Below are positions 1 through 8,886 of a stretch of 64,000 nt of DNA, one piece after another (positions within the stretch are counted from its first letter, which is position 1; every line of letters starts with the position of its first letter). The notes beneath the pieces were generated by a model, which saw only the letters and a list, made by a program, of their open reading frames with translations, was not told the DNA's origin and made no database searches. The stretch is from an uncultured Blautia sp. (GTDB taxonomy: Bacteria > Bacillota > Clostridia > Lachnospirales > Lachnospiraceae). Made by a program: the position numbers and the translations under genes. The stretch is from NCBI GenBank assembly GCA_900551075.1, contig URVB01000003.1:62001-126000 (forward strand), in the 5' to 3' direction.

Positions 1-831
1 GATCGGTTCCGGTTCGTCCTTTTGGGATTCTACCCATTCGTTAAGCCTTTCGTGAATATTCATGACCGTATCATAGGCGCAGTCCTCCCCAAGTGTTTCC
101 TCTACCAGAGCGTTGAAGGAATCCCTCTGTCCTCCTGCAGAGAGGGGAGTATGACAGCCAAAAAGCTCGTCAATGAAGGTACTCCGGAGCTGCTCCGCAT
201 TTTTGGTATAGTAGAGCAGACCGTGAATATCTGTACTTCTGTCATTGAACAATGGAAACAGAAAGCCCAGATCCGGCATTTCCACGATCCAGTCACGGAT
301 ACGGTCTTCAATATTGTTGGTTTCCGCATTATAGCAGAGGCCCGCCTTAGAAAGGTTTACCGGGCAGATGCTGCACAGGATATGTTCATAAATTTCATCA
401 GAGGCATCAAACATCTCCTGTCCATCCGAAGACTTGCCGGGAATATCATATACGGCATGAATTAAAATGATGTAGTAATTTTCGCCATAATCATAGTTTT
501 CTATGATTTTGTCGTAGAAGCTGTCCAGAATTGCATCATCCTGAAGCTTGCTGTTACGCAGCTTCAGCAGGAATTCCTGTGTTCCGCCTTCCTTTTCCTG
601 CTCCAGAGGAAATTCCATATTGATCAGATTTTTACCGATGGTACCGGAAAGCGTTTTTTTGAAAAGGTCAAAGTATTTAAACATTTCTTCCTCTGATAAT
701 GAGAGAAACGCTTCCTTTAATTTCGTCTTTATATTTTTTTCGCCGTCTACATAACATCCGCAGATGCGGGTAATGGCACAGTTGTTTGGGGTGAACTGTT
801 TTTTGATTTCTGAAATTTCTTTTTTATTCAT
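1..831 (-). CDS. DUF4317 family protein, partial (C-terminus outside window)
   Basis: An open frame of 277 codons runs on the minus strand from an ATG at 831 to the left edge without a stop, so the C-terminus lies outside the window. The N-terminus (MNKKEISEIKKQF, then NCAITRICGCYVDGEKN) matches my memory of the DUF4317 family common in Lachnospiraceae. No catalytic motif or function is known to me. The protein is soluble, with no signal peptide or membrane segment in the visible part. It stands alone and is transcribed away from the galactose importer. Family call fairly sure; function unknown. Confidence 0.8.
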   Translation of the reverse strand, partial: MNKKEISEIKKQFTPNNCAITRICGCYVDGEKNIKTKLKEAFLSLSEEEMFKYFDLFKKTLSGTIGKNLINMEFPLEQEKEGGTQEFLLKLRNSKLQDDAILDSFYDKIIENYDYGENYYIILIHAVYDIPGKSSDGQEMFDASDEIYEHILCSICPVNLSKAGLCYNAETNNIEDRIRDWIVEMPDLGFLFPLFNDRSTDIHGLLYYTKNAEQLRSTFIDELFGCHTPLSAGGQRDSFNALVEETLGEDCAYDTVMNIHERLNEWVESQKDEPEPI

Positions 832-926
832 GGTCTACCTCACAAGAAAGATTAGATTCCGGCGAACCGGATTTGTAAAAGGCCTGCAAAAGCAGGGATT
901 GGACAAATTGTCGGAAACTGTCCTTC

Positions 927-955
927 ATTATAAATCAAATTTTGCGGACGGGCAA
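927..955 (-). promoter_or_regulatory. Putative sigma-A promoter for the DUF4317 gene
   Basis: Read on the minus strand: TTGCCC (955-950), a 17-bp spacer and TATAAT (932-927). It lies about 95 bp upstream of the ATG at 831. A small hairpin (CCTGC AAAA GCAGG, about 881-895) falls in the presumed leader. The rest of the 832-1197 gap holds the next gene's promoter region. Confidence 0.5.
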
Positions 956-1091
956 GCGTCATACCCGAATAAAAAAACAAATTAAAAATACTGTTGCAGT
1001 GCTGAAGAAGTGATAGACAAGTTGTGGGTTATGCATATTGTATAAAAATGGAAAAACAAAACTGTCTAAAATTATCAAATGTGTTAAGAAA

Positions 1092-1120
1092 TTTATAGGT
1101 GGACAAAAAAATATTATATT
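1092..1120 (+). promoter_or_regulatory. mglB: Weak candidate promoter upstream of mglB
   Basis: TTTATA (1092-1097), 17 bp and TATATT (1115-1120) is the best sigma-A-like pair I found about 80 bp before mglB. The -35 is poor, which would suit activation by the AraC-type regulator encoded downstream. A GGAC followed by seven A (1101-1111) lies inside it and recurs upstream of the CUT2 binding-protein gene at 45759. An alternative -10, TAAAAT, is at 1142-1147. Confidence 0.3.
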
Positions 1121-1197
1121 TTATTTCTAAAAAAGAATTGCTAAAATAGAAACTACCAAGCGGACAAGTGAACCGCAAAAAAAGGAGGACATGATTC

Positions 1198-2334
1198 ATG
1201 AAGAGAAAATTACTGGCTAGCTTACTTTGCGTAGCAATGGGTGTTACTACTATCACCGGTGCAGCAAGCGTTTTTGCAGCAGAAGAGACTGAGGCAGCAG
1301 AGGATACCGAAGCGGAAGAAACCGAAGAGACAGCAGAAGAAGCTGCAGAAGATTTAGAGTCTGGCGATGATACAAAAGAAGCAGTCGATATGGAAGGCGT
1401 AGATGTAGAAAATACAAAAATCGGTATTAGTATTTATCAGTTCGCAGATAACTTTATGACTCTGTATCGTACAGAATTAGTTCGCTATCTGACCGAAGAC
1501 CTTGGATTCAAAGAGGAAAACATTGTTGTTCAGGATGGTAAGAATGACCAGGCAGAGCAGACAAATCAGATCAATAACTTTATCACAGACCAGGTAGACG
1601 TTATGATTCTGAACCTTGTACAGTCTTCTTCCGCACCGCAGGTTACTGATATGTGTAACGAGGCAGGGATTCCGGTAGTTTATATTAACCGTCAGCCAGA
1701 TGAAACAGAGTCTGACAGATGGGCAGCAGACGGCATCAAAGCTACTTACATTGGTGCAGATGCCAGACAGTCCGGTACATACCAGGGCGAGGAAATTCTT
1801 GAAACTGAAAACGGCGGTGATATCAACGGCGACGGCAAAGTTTCCTATATCATGGTTCAGGGTGACCCGGAAAACATTGATGCTCAGTACAGAACAGAAT
1901 ACTCTGTAAAAGCTTTGACAGACGCTGGTGTTGAAGTTGAAGAACTCCTTCTTCAGAGAGGTGACTGGGATCAGGCAAAAGGTCAGCAGATCGTTCAGGA
2001 CGCTCTGACACAGTTTGGCGATCAGGTAGAAGTTGTATTCTGTAACAACGATGCTATGGCTCTTGGTGCTCTTCAGGCAATCCAGGCAGCAGGCAGAACC
2101 ATCGGTGAAGATATCTACTTAGTAGGCGTTGACGCTCTGACAGATGCTGTTCAGAATATCGTAGACGGCAACTTCACAGGTACTGTATTCAACGATTACT
2201 TCGGACAGGCTCAGGGAGCTGCAGACCTTGCAGTGAAATATCTGAAGGGCGAAGATGTTGAACCTGTAAATATGGTTGACTATGTAAAAGTTACCGCTGA
2301 TAATGCAGCAGACATCCTTGAACTGATCAAATAA
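1198..2334 (+). CDS. mglB: Galactose/glucose-type sugar-binding protein of a CUT2 ABC importer
   Basis: Extracytoplasmic sugar-binding component (378 aa) that delivers substrate to MglA/MglC. It has a signal peptide (residues 1-28, cleavage after FA), then about 40 very acidic residues that probably form a flexible linker, then a Peripla_BP_4 fold. A calcium loop DINGDGKVS begins at D208, the hallmark of galactose/glucose-binding proteins such as E. coli MglB, which is why I prefer galactose-type over ribose-type. There is no lipobox cysteine near the cleavage site, which is unusual for a Gram-positive binding protein. AAAGGAGGAC lies just before the ATG. It heads the operon and is followed by a hairpin. 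Exact sugar inferred, not proven. Confidence 0.85.
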   Translation: MKRKLLASLLCVAMGVTTITGAASVFAAEETEAAEDTEAEETEETAEEAAEDLESGDDTKEAVDMEGVDVENTKIGISIYQFADNFMTLYRTELVRYLTEDLGFKEENIVVQDGKNDQAEQTNQINNFITDQVDVMILNLVQSSSAPQVTDMCNEAGIPVVYINRQPDETESDRWAADGIKATYIGADARQSGTYQGEEILETENGGDINGDGKVSYIMVQGDPENIDAQYRTEYSVKALTDAGVEVEELLLQRGDWDQAKGQQIVQDALTQFGDQVEVVFCNNDAMALGALQAIQAAGRTIGEDIYLVGVDALTDAVQNIVDGNFTGTVFNDYFGQAQGAADLAVKYLKGEDVEPVNMVDYVKVTADNAADILELIK

Positions 2335-2367
2335 TCCGGATTCAAAGAATATCGAATAAAACATGTT

Positions 2368-2395
2368 GGGTGTGTCGAAAGAGGCACACCCACTT
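2368..2395 (+). terminator. Hairpin after mglB (attenuator/partial terminator)
   Basis: GGGTGTG (2368-2374) pairs with CACACCC (2385-2391) around a GAAA-containing loop, followed by ACTTTT. The short T tract suggests partial termination or mRNA 3'-end protection, giving more binding protein than ATPase. Confidence 0.6.
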
Positions 2396-2410
2396 TTATG
2401 AAAATAGTAA

Positions 2411-2550
2411 GGAAACCCACAAGGGGATACCATAATGGCCATACGGCCAGGATTAAGGAAATCCCACAAGGGGATACCATAATGGCCATACGGCCAGGAT
2501 TAAGGAAATCCCGCAAGGGGATACCATAATGGCCATACGGCCAGGATTAA
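2411..2550 (+). repeat. Three tandem 46-47 bp repeats, each an SD plus ATG cassette, upstream of mglA
   Basis: Units are 2411-2456 (46 bp, one base missing), 2457-2503 and 2504-2550 (47 bp each), almost identical. Each carries AAGGGG about 9 nt before an ATG (2435, 2482, 2529) and a TGGCC-ATAC-GGCCA mini-hairpin just after it. From the first two ATGs a 15-codon peptide (MAIRPGLRKSHKGIP or its S-R variant) ends in TAA that overlaps the next ATG as TAATG. The third ATG reads in frame into mglA. The array therefore looks like stacked, translationally coupled start sites. A further frame from 2398 also ends at the third ATG. Confidence 0.9.
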
Positions 2551-2567
2551 GGAAAGGAGAGAGTGGG

Positions 2568-4073
2568 ATGGCAGAGTATAGATTGGAGATGCGCGGCGTA
2601 AGCAAAAGCTTCCCGGGCGTCAAAGCACTGGATGGAGTAAATTTAAAGGTCCGTCCTGGTACAGTCCATGCACTCATGGGGGAGAACGGCGCCGGTAAAT
2701 CCACCCTCATGAAATGTCTGTTCGGCATCTATCACATGGACGAAGGGGAAGTCTATGTAGATGGAGAAAAAGTCAACATCGGCAATCCGGATGAAGCATT
2801 ACATAAAGGTCTCGCGATGGTGCATCAGGAACTGCAGCCGGTTCCTGCACGTACAATTGCTGAAAATATGTATTTGGGACGTTATCCGACAAAATCGGCA
2901 GGACCGTTGAAGGTAATTGACCATAAGACCATGAATGAGGAAGCAAAAAAATGGCTCGACAATGTTAAGATGCCATTTGACCCAAAGAGAAAATTGGGAG
3001 AATTGTCCATATCACAGATGCAGTCTGTAGAAATTGCAAAAGCAGTTTCTCAGGAGGCAAGACTGATTATTCTGGATGAGCCGACTTCATCTCTGACGGA
3101 CAATGAGGTAGAGGCCCTGTTCCGTATTGTTCGTGATTTACGGGACAGAGGTGTATCCTTTGTATTTATATCCCATAAGATGGCGGAGCTTCGCCGGATT
3201 TCTGATGATATTACGATCATGCGTGATGGTACATATGTAGGGACCTGGGAAATGAAAGACATCAATGATGATGAAATTGTAAAGCAGATGGTTGGCCGTG
3301 AGCTGACCAACATTTATCCTCCTCTTGACAATACACCTGGAGATGTCCTTCTGGAAGTAAATAATTTCACCAGCATCCATGACAATTCCTTCAAGGATTG
3401 TTCTTTTAAACTGAGAAAAGGCGAAATCCTCGGCTTTGGCGGTCTGGTAGGGGCGCAGCGGACCGAGCTTATGGAAGCGATTTTTGGTATCCGCCATATT
3501 ACCGGCGGCGAAGTGAAGCTGAATGGTAAAACGTTGAGTATTAAGCGTCCTCAGGATGCGATCAATAATGGTATCGGCATGATTACAGAGGACCGCCGCG
3601 GTTCAGGAATCCTGGGATGTTTGTCTATTGCAGACAACGTATCCATCGCCTCCTTGAATCACTATCTGGAAGCAGGAATTAAGCTGAATAAAAAACAGAT
3701 TGAAGAGCTGGTTCAGGATAATGTAGCAAAATTAAGTATTAAAACTCCAAGCAGCAAGACGCTTATTCAGTCATTGTCCGGCGGTAATCAGCAGAAGGTT
3801 ATTATTTCCCGCTGGCTGGCAAACAATCCGGATGTATTGATCATGGATGAGCCTACCCGTGGTATTGACGTAGGTGCTAAGTATGAGATTTACCAGATTA
3901 TGATTCAGCTTGCAAAGCAGGGTAAGGGAATCATTATGATTTCCTCAGAAATGCCGGAGCTGATCGGTGTATCCAACCGTATTATGGTAATGTGCAACGG
4001 TAAGATTACAGGCGAAGTATCCGGTGAGGAAGCAACTCAGGAAAATATCATGCATTATGCTACACAGTTCTAA
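2568..4073 (+). CDS. mglA: Sugar ABC importer ATPase with two ABC domains (MglA-type)
   Basis: Powers sugar uptake with MglB and MglC at the membrane. It has two fused ABC domains, as in MglA/RbsA. The first has Walker A GENGAGKST, a degenerate signature (LSISQMQ) and Walker B LIILDEPTSSL. The second has a degenerate Walker A (GGLVGAQRTEL), a good signature LSGGNQQKV and Walker B LIMDEPTRGIDVGAK. This asymmetry is normal for the family. I chose ATG 2568 because GGAAAGGAGA lies 8 nt upstream. An in-frame ATG at 2529 inside the repeat array would add 13 residues (MAIRPGLRKGESG) and may also be used. It is followed directly by mglC. Confidence 0.9.
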   Translation: MAEYRLEMRGVSKSFPGVKALDGVNLKVRPGTVHALMGENGAGKSTLMKCLFGIYHMDEGEVYVDGEKVNIGNPDEALHKGLAMVHQELQPVPARTIAENMYLGRYPTKSAGPLKVIDHKTMNEEAKKWLDNVKMPFDPKRKLGELSISQMQSVEIAKAVSQEARLIILDEPTSSLTDNEVEALFRIVRDLRDRGVSFVFISHKMAELRRISDDITIMRDGTYVGTWEMKDINDDEIVKQMVGRELTNIYPPLDNTPGDVLLEVNNFTSIHDNSFKDCSFKLRKGEILGFGGLVGAQRTELMEAIFGIRHITGGEVKLNGKTLSIKRPQDAINNGIGMITEDRRGSGILGCLSIADNVSIASLNHYLEAGIKLNKKQIEELVQDNVAKLSIKTPSSKTLIQSLSGGNQQKVIISRWLANNPDVLIMDEPTRGIDVGAKYEIYQIMIQLAKQGKGIIMISSEMPELIGVSNRIMVMCNGKITGEVSGEEATQENIMHYATQF

Positions 4074-4091
4074 GTGAAGGAGGAGAAAAGA

Positions 4092-5081
4092 ATGGAGAAA
4101 TCAAAGAAAGTAGATATTAAAAATGTCTTACTCAATAATGGTATTATTGTATTGTTAATGATTCTGGTAATCTATGTAAGTATTACGGTTCCAACATTCA
4201 GAAGTTTCAGAAACCTGATGAATCTGGCAATTAATGCTGCACCCCGTGTTATTATTGCACTTGGAGTCAGCGGCTGTCTGATCACAAAAGGTACCGACCT
4301 TTCCGCAGGACGTGCAGTTGGTTTAAGTGCCTGCCTGGCTGGTATCATGCTTCAGAAACCAGATGCTCCCGGTAAAGTATGGCCAAACTTCCCACAACTG
4401 AATGTTTGGGTGATTCTTTTGATTGTAATGGCTATCTGCGCAGTCTTCGGTCTGATCAACGGTATTGTTGTTTCCTATCTGAACGTGCCTGCTTTCATCG
4501 GTACTCTGGGTATGCAGCTTATTATTTATGGTATAGCGCTGGTTGTAACAAACTCTGTTCCGATTGGCGGCTACCGTGCAGACTATATTACAGTCACACA
4601 GGGCAAGGTTATTGGAATTCCGCTTCTGTTTGTTTATCTGATTATTGCGGCCGCTATCTTCTGGTTTGTATATAACTATACACGTCATGGCAAATACATG
4701 TATGCAATTGGCGGTAATGAGGTTGCAGCAGAGGTTTCCGGTGTTAATGTTAAAAAAACAAAGATCATCATCTATGTAACAGCAGCTTGTATGTATGCAA
4801 TCGCAGGCTTCCTTCTCGGAGGTAAATCCGGCGGTACCAGCGTGAACATGGGTATGGGCTATGAGCTGGAAGCAATCGCAGCCTGTACCATTGGCGGTGT
4901 ATCAGTAAATGGCGGTATTGGTAAGGTTTCCGGCGTTATCATTGGTGTTGCTGTATTTGAGCTTTTGAAATCTGCTCTGCAGTTCCTGGGTGTAAATACA
5001 AACTACCAGTATATTGCACAGGGTATCGTTATTGTAGTTGCGATCGCATTGGATATCCGTAAATATATTGCGAAGAAATAA
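4092..5081 (+). CDS. mglC: Sugar ABC importer permease (MglC/RbsC-type)
   Basis: Membrane channel of the same importer: about ten hydrophobic segments over 329 aa, BPD_transp_2 family, with the conserved GLAAM-like region seen here as GINGIVVSYLNVPAFIGTLG. ATG 4092 is preceded by AAGGAGGAG. A GTG at 4074 is in frame but overlaps this ribosome site. It lies 18 bp after mglA and ends the importer part of the operon at a terminator. Confidence 0.88.
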   Translation: MEKSKKVDIKNVLLNNGIIVLLMILVIYVSITVPTFRSFRNLMNLAINAAPRVIIALGVSGCLITKGTDLSAGRAVGLSACLAGIMLQKPDAPGKVWPNFPQLNVWVILLIVMAICAVFGLINGIVVSYLNVPAFIGTLGMQLIIYGIALVVTNSVPIGGYRADYITVTQGKVIGIPLLFVYLIIAAAIFWFVYNYTRHGKYMYAIGGNEVAAEVSGVNVKKTKIIIYVTAACMYAIAGFLLGGKSGGTSVNMGMGYELEAIAACTIGGVSVNGGIGKVSGVIIGVAVFELLKSALQFLGVNTNYQYIAQGIVIVVAIALDIRKYIAKK

Positions 5082-5197
5082 AGATGCGGGGGCAGGCAAA
5101 AATTGCAAAGCCCGCATCCCCCGCGCTCCCCTGTTGGGCACGTATACGGTGCCGGAAAGAGGAAGTGCCCGGAAAAACGATATGAATATATTATGAA

Positions 5198-5237
5198 AAG
5201 AAAGCGGTCAGGTGTTCTGGCTGCTTTCTTCTTTATA
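5198..5237 (+). terminator. Intrinsic terminator of the mglBAC operon
   Basis: A 14-bp stem with two wobble pairs (5198-5211 with 5217-5230, loop GTGTT) is followed by a T-rich tail CTTTAT. A separate GC-rich hairpin (GATGCGGG/CCCGCATC, about 5083-5118) without a T tract lies just after mglC. Confidence 0.65.
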
Positions 5238-5300
5238 AAGCACAAAAGAAAAAGCGTATATCCGGCACAGAAAAGAATAGTTTTATCCTCTGCGGTTACA

Positions 5301-5309
5301 TGGTATAAT
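5301..5309 (+). promoter_or_regulatory. Extended -10 promoter for the two-component sensor operon
   Basis: TGG-TATAAT (TG at 5301-5302, TATAAT at 5304-5309) is an extended -10. The -35 is poor (TTTTAT at 5281). It lies about 125 bp before the response-regulator ATG and after the mglC terminator, so the sensor genes probably have their own transcript. Confidence 0.6.
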
Positions 5310-5436
5310 AATAAATATTATACCTGTGCACAGAGCCGCCGAAGGAGCCGTTAACGCTTGTGACCGGGGACAGACAGGGTGCAGCGGGATGAAGTGTGCA
5401 GCCGGATGGATAGAGTTGAGGAAAGGGCGGAAAACC

Positions 5437-7062
5437 ATGGAATTATACAATATTTTATTGGTAGATGACGAGGCGGATGTTCTCCAGGCTATGAAGCGGA
5501 AAATTGACTGGGAGGCCATGGGGTTCTGTCTTGCCGGAACAGCAGAGAATGGTCAGGAAGCGTTGGAGATGGCTGAGCTGCTTCATATAGATGTTGTCAT
5601 GACAGATATTAAGATGCCTTATATGGATGGGTTGACTCTTTGTAAAAAATTGAAAGAAAATTACCGGAATATGAAGGTGGTTATCTATTCTGGATTTGAT
5701 GATTTTGAGTTTGCCAGGGAAGCGGTACATTTGGAGGCGGAGGAGTATCTCTTAAAGCCGATCAGCGCAAAGGATATGGAGAATGTTTTTCGAAAAATCA
5801 AGGAAAAGCTGGACCAGGAATTTAGTGAACACAGAAATCTGAATAAGCTGTCAGAATACTATAAGAGAAGTCTTCCGGCCATGCAGGAGCAGCTTTTTAT
5901 GGGTATTTTGGAAGGGAAGATTACCGGAGAGCGTGCCAAGATGATGTTGGAAACATATGAAATGCAGTTTGATGCGCCCTATTACGTGGTAGCAATGCTT
6001 TATGCGGATACGAATCCAAAGGAGGTTCGGGGAAAAACCGCGCAGCTTCTCACATTGTCATTGAAGGATATGGCACAGGATTACTTGAATGAAAGACTGA
6101 GATTTTACAGTGCGATTTATTTGGATGAGGTGATCCTGGTTTTTATGGTGCAGGATAGAGACAGTATGGAGGCTGTGCTGTATCATTTGGATCAGGTTTG
6201 CAAAATGGGAACCAGAGTTCTGAATGTTCCCGTGACCGCTTCGGTCGGACAGGTCTGCGATCAACTGGATTTTTTGACGACCTCTTATCAGGAAGCCCGG
6301 AATGCTATGGAATACAGAACGATCCTGGGAGGCAGCCAGGTGTTGTATATAGGTGACATTGAGCCAAGTCCCAAGGATTCTGTTTCTCTTATGGAGTATG
6401 ATTTTCAGAATCTGATGCGTGCGGTAAAGCTTGGGAACCGGGAAGAAACAAATGATGCGATTGCTCAGTTTATGGAAAGTATCCGCAGTTTTTCAATCTC
6501 ACCAAACCAATATCAGCTTTTGATCATGGAGCTTCTGACAGAGTTGATGAAGATAGGGCGTGCTTATAAGCTGCGTACAAGGCAGATTTTTGGGGAAGCT
6601 TCTGTTCCGTGGCATGAATTGTATAAATATATTTCTATAGATGAGCTTGAATATTGGCTTCAGGAGGTTTGTACAAATTTACGGCATACGCTGCGCCATG
6701 AGAGAACGGATTCTGCCATGCGTCTGACGGAACAGGCAAAGATGTATATAGAAGAGCATTATAAAGAGAACGATCTGTCTGCGGAGACCCTGTGCAGGCA
6801 TTTAAATGTCAGTGCGGCTTATTTTTCGACAGTTTTTAAGAAGGAGGTTGGACTTAGCTTTGTAGCATATCTGACGAAAATACGGTTGGAACATGCAGTG
6901 GAGCTGCTTCGTAATACGGAGGATAAGACTTACGTGATCGCGGAAGCCGTTGGATATACGGAGCCGAATTATTTCAGCTATGTGTTTAAAAAACAGTATG
7001 GGATTTCTCCGTCTAAATACCGGGCAAACCTGCTTGCAGGGGAGAAGTCGGGAGAAGGATGA
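5437..7062 (+). CDS. AraC-type response regulator (YesN-like)
   Basis: Cytoplasmic transcription regulator of 541 aa. The N-terminal receiver domain has the acidic pocket LLVDDEAD and phosphoacceptor D57 in MTDIKMPYMDG. A long middle region follows, then a C-terminal AraC DNA-binding domain with two HTH motifs (AETLCRHLNVSAAYFSTVFKKE and AEAVGYTEPNYFSYVFKK regions). Start ATG 5437 follows GAGGAAAGGG. An upstream in-frame ATG at 5326 lacks a ribosome site. It pairs with the histidine kinase downstream and most likely controls mglBAC, by analogy with other YesMN pairs next to sugar importers. Confidence 0.9.
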   Translation: MELYNILLVDDEADVLQAMKRKIDWEAMGFCLAGTAENGQEALEMAELLHIDVVMTDIKMPYMDGLTLCKKLKENYRNMKVVIYSGFDDFEFAREAVHLEAEEYLLKPISAKDMENVFRKIKEKLDQEFSEHRNLNKLSEYYKRSLPAMQEQLFMGILEGKITGERAKMMLETYEMQFDAPYYVVAMLYADTNPKEVRGKTAQLLTLSLKDMAQDYLNERLRFYSAIYLDEVILVFMVQDRDSMEAVLYHLDQVCKMGTRVLNVPVTASVGQVCDQLDFLTTSYQEARNAMEYRTILGGSQVLYIGDIEPSPKDSVSLMEYDFQNLMRAVKLGNREETNDAIAQFMESIRSFSISPNQYQLLIMELLTELMKIGRAYKLRTRQIFGEASVPWHELYKYISIDELEYWLQEVCTNLRHTLRHERTDSAMRLTEQAKMYIEEHYKENDLSAETLCRHLNVSAAYFSTVFKKEVGLSFVAYLTKIRLEHAVELLRNTEDKTYVIAEAVGYTEPNYFSYVFKKQYGISPSKYRANLLAGEKSGEG

Positions 7063-7086
7063 GATATCCTGAAATGGTGAGTGTGA

Positions 7087-8886
7087 ATGAAGTATATAAT
7101 CCAAAAATGGAAAGATTTTTTATCTGAAATTCGTAACCGGGGAATGCAGTTTATGATTTCGGCATCCTTTACTTTGGTAGCTCTTGTAGGTATGGTCTTT
7201 ATCGGCGTTTTTCTTTTCCGGAGTTATGGAAATGCGTCTGAAGAAACTATCCTGAATGACAGCAGACAATTGCTTGCCCAGGTGGAAATCAATCTGAATA
7301 CGTATCTTCGGAATATGATGCGGATTTCAGACGCCATGTATTATAATGTTATTAAGAATGTAGATCTGGATGAGGACAATATGAGCCAGGAGCTGAATCT
7401 GCTTTATGAGGTAAATAAGGACAACCTGGTCAGTCTTGCCTGTTTTACGGAAGAGGGAGAGCTGATTGGAGCGGCGCCGGTGGGCTCTATGAAAAAAAAT
7501 GTGGATTTGACAGGACAAAGCTGGTTCAGCAGTGCGGCAGAAAAAATGGAAAATCTTCATTTTTCGGAGCTGCATGTACAGAATATATTTGAGAACAGTA
7601 ATAACCGTTATTATTGGGTTGTGTCCTTAAGCCGGGGTGTGGAGCTGACAAGCAGCGGAAAAATGTCCGGAGGAATTCTTCTGGTAGACATGAATTTCAG
7701 TGGTATCCGTCAGCTTTTCACAAAGGTGAATAATCAAAATCAGGGGTATGTTTATCTGATCAACAGTGATGGAGAAATCATTTATCATCCGAAGCAGAAT
7801 TTGATTTTTTCCCATATGATGCAGGAAAACAATATTGTTGCCAGCGGCTACGATGATGGTGTTTATAAGGAGAAGTTTGAAGGGGAAGACCGGATGGTCG
7901 TTGTGAAGACTGTTGGCTATACCGGCTGGAAGATTGTCAGTGTGACGCCGGAAGAAAGCTTTTTCCAGAATTATAACCGGACCAGAGCAACGGCTGTGAT
8001 CATGATTATGGTTTCTATTCTGCTCATGATATTTGCAAATCAGTTTGTTGCCGTGCGGATTGTAAAGCCGCTCAAAAAGCTGGAGGATTCCATGAAGGGG
8101 ATTGGAGTGGATAAGGAGCCGCAGATTTATATTGGCGGTTCTCCAGAAATCCAGCATTTGGGAATTACCATACGGTCTATGGTAGAACAGCTCCGGAAGC
8201 TGACGGATGACATAGTCCGGGAACAGGAAGAGAAACGCAAGAGTGAGCTGGATGCTCTGCAGTCTCAGATCAATCCGCATTTTCTTTACAATACCCTGGA
8301 TTCGATTATGTGGATGATAGAATCGGAGCAGTACGAGGAGGCTATTTCTATGGTGCAGGCTCTGGGAAGCCTGTTCCGTATTAGCCTCTCCAAGGGGAAA
8401 AATATTATCACAGTCGGAGATGAGCTGCAGCATGCCCGCAATTATCTGGACATTCAGAGGTTTCGTTATAAAAACAAATTTACTTCCTGCTTTGATGTTG
8501 AGGAAGGAATCGAAAAATACAAGACAATTAAGCTGATCGTACAGCCTTTGATCGAAAATGCAATTTATTATGGAATGGAGTTTATGGATGGAGAGGGCGA
8601 AATCCGTATCCGGGCATATACCAGGGAGGAAGACCTGTTTATTGAGGTAGAAGACAATGGACTGGGAATGCCGGAAGAACAGGTGAAGCACCTGCTGACA
8701 GATGGGCGGAGAACCAGGAATAAGGGTTCAGGAATCGGACTTCGGAATGTACATCAGCGTATTCAGCTTTCTTTTGGGAAGAAATACGGCCTGGAAATTC
8801 AGAGCGAGCCGGATGAAGGTACCGTGGTTCGGATTCATCTTCCAAAAACAGAAACAGATGTAATAGAGAAAACGGAGGATGTATGA
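7087..8886 (+). CDS. Membrane sensor histidine kinase (YesM/LytS-type)
   Basis: 599 aa. TM1 lies at about residues 22-45, followed by an extracytoplasmic Cache-type sensor, TM2 at about 300-325, HAMP, a His_kinase domain with phosphoacceptor H398 in QINPHFLYNTL, and a HATPase domain (ENAIYYG, DNGLGM, GSGIGL). It phosphorylates the regulator upstream. Its stop overlaps the next start as ATGA, so it is translationally coupled to a sugar-binding-like protein. That supports a three-component sensor in which binding proteins present the ligand to the kinase. Confidence 0.9.
   Translation: MKYIIQKWKDFLSEIRNRGMQFMISASFTLVALVGMVFIGVFLFRSYGNASEETILNDSRQLLAQVEINLNTYLRNMMRISDAMYYNVIKNVDLDEDNMSQELNLLYEVNKDNLVSLACFTEEGELIGAAPVGSMKKNVDLTGQSWFSSAAEKMENLHFSELHVQNIFENSNNRYYWVVSLSRGVELTSSGKMSGGILLVDMNFSGIRQLFTKVNNQNQGYVYLINSDGEIIYHPKQNLIFSHMMQENNIVASGYDDGVYKEKFEGEDRMVVVKTVGYTGWKIVSVTPEESFFQNYNRTRATAVIMIMVSILLMIFANQFVAVRIVKPLKKLEDSMKGIGVDKEPQIYIGGSPEIQHLGITIRSMVEQLRKLTDDIVREQEEKRKSELDALQSQINPHFLYNTLDSIMWMIESEQYEEAISMVQALGSLFRISLSKGKNIITVGDELQHARNYLDIQRFRYKNKFTSCFDVEEGIEKYKTIKLIVQPLIENAIYYGMEFMDGEGEIRIRAYTREEDLFIEVEDNGLGMPEEQVKHLLTDGRRTRNKGSGIGLRNVHQRIQLSFGKKYGLEIQSEPDEGTVVRIHLPKTETDVIEKTEDV

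Noticed and set aside
2411..2550. CRISPR-like array
   Set aside because: The repeats are contiguous with no unique spacers and there are no cas genes; they are start-site cassettes.
7627..8691. Open frame of 354 codons antisense to the histidine kinase
   Set aside because: Shadow of the kinase gene; no ribosome site, no domain.
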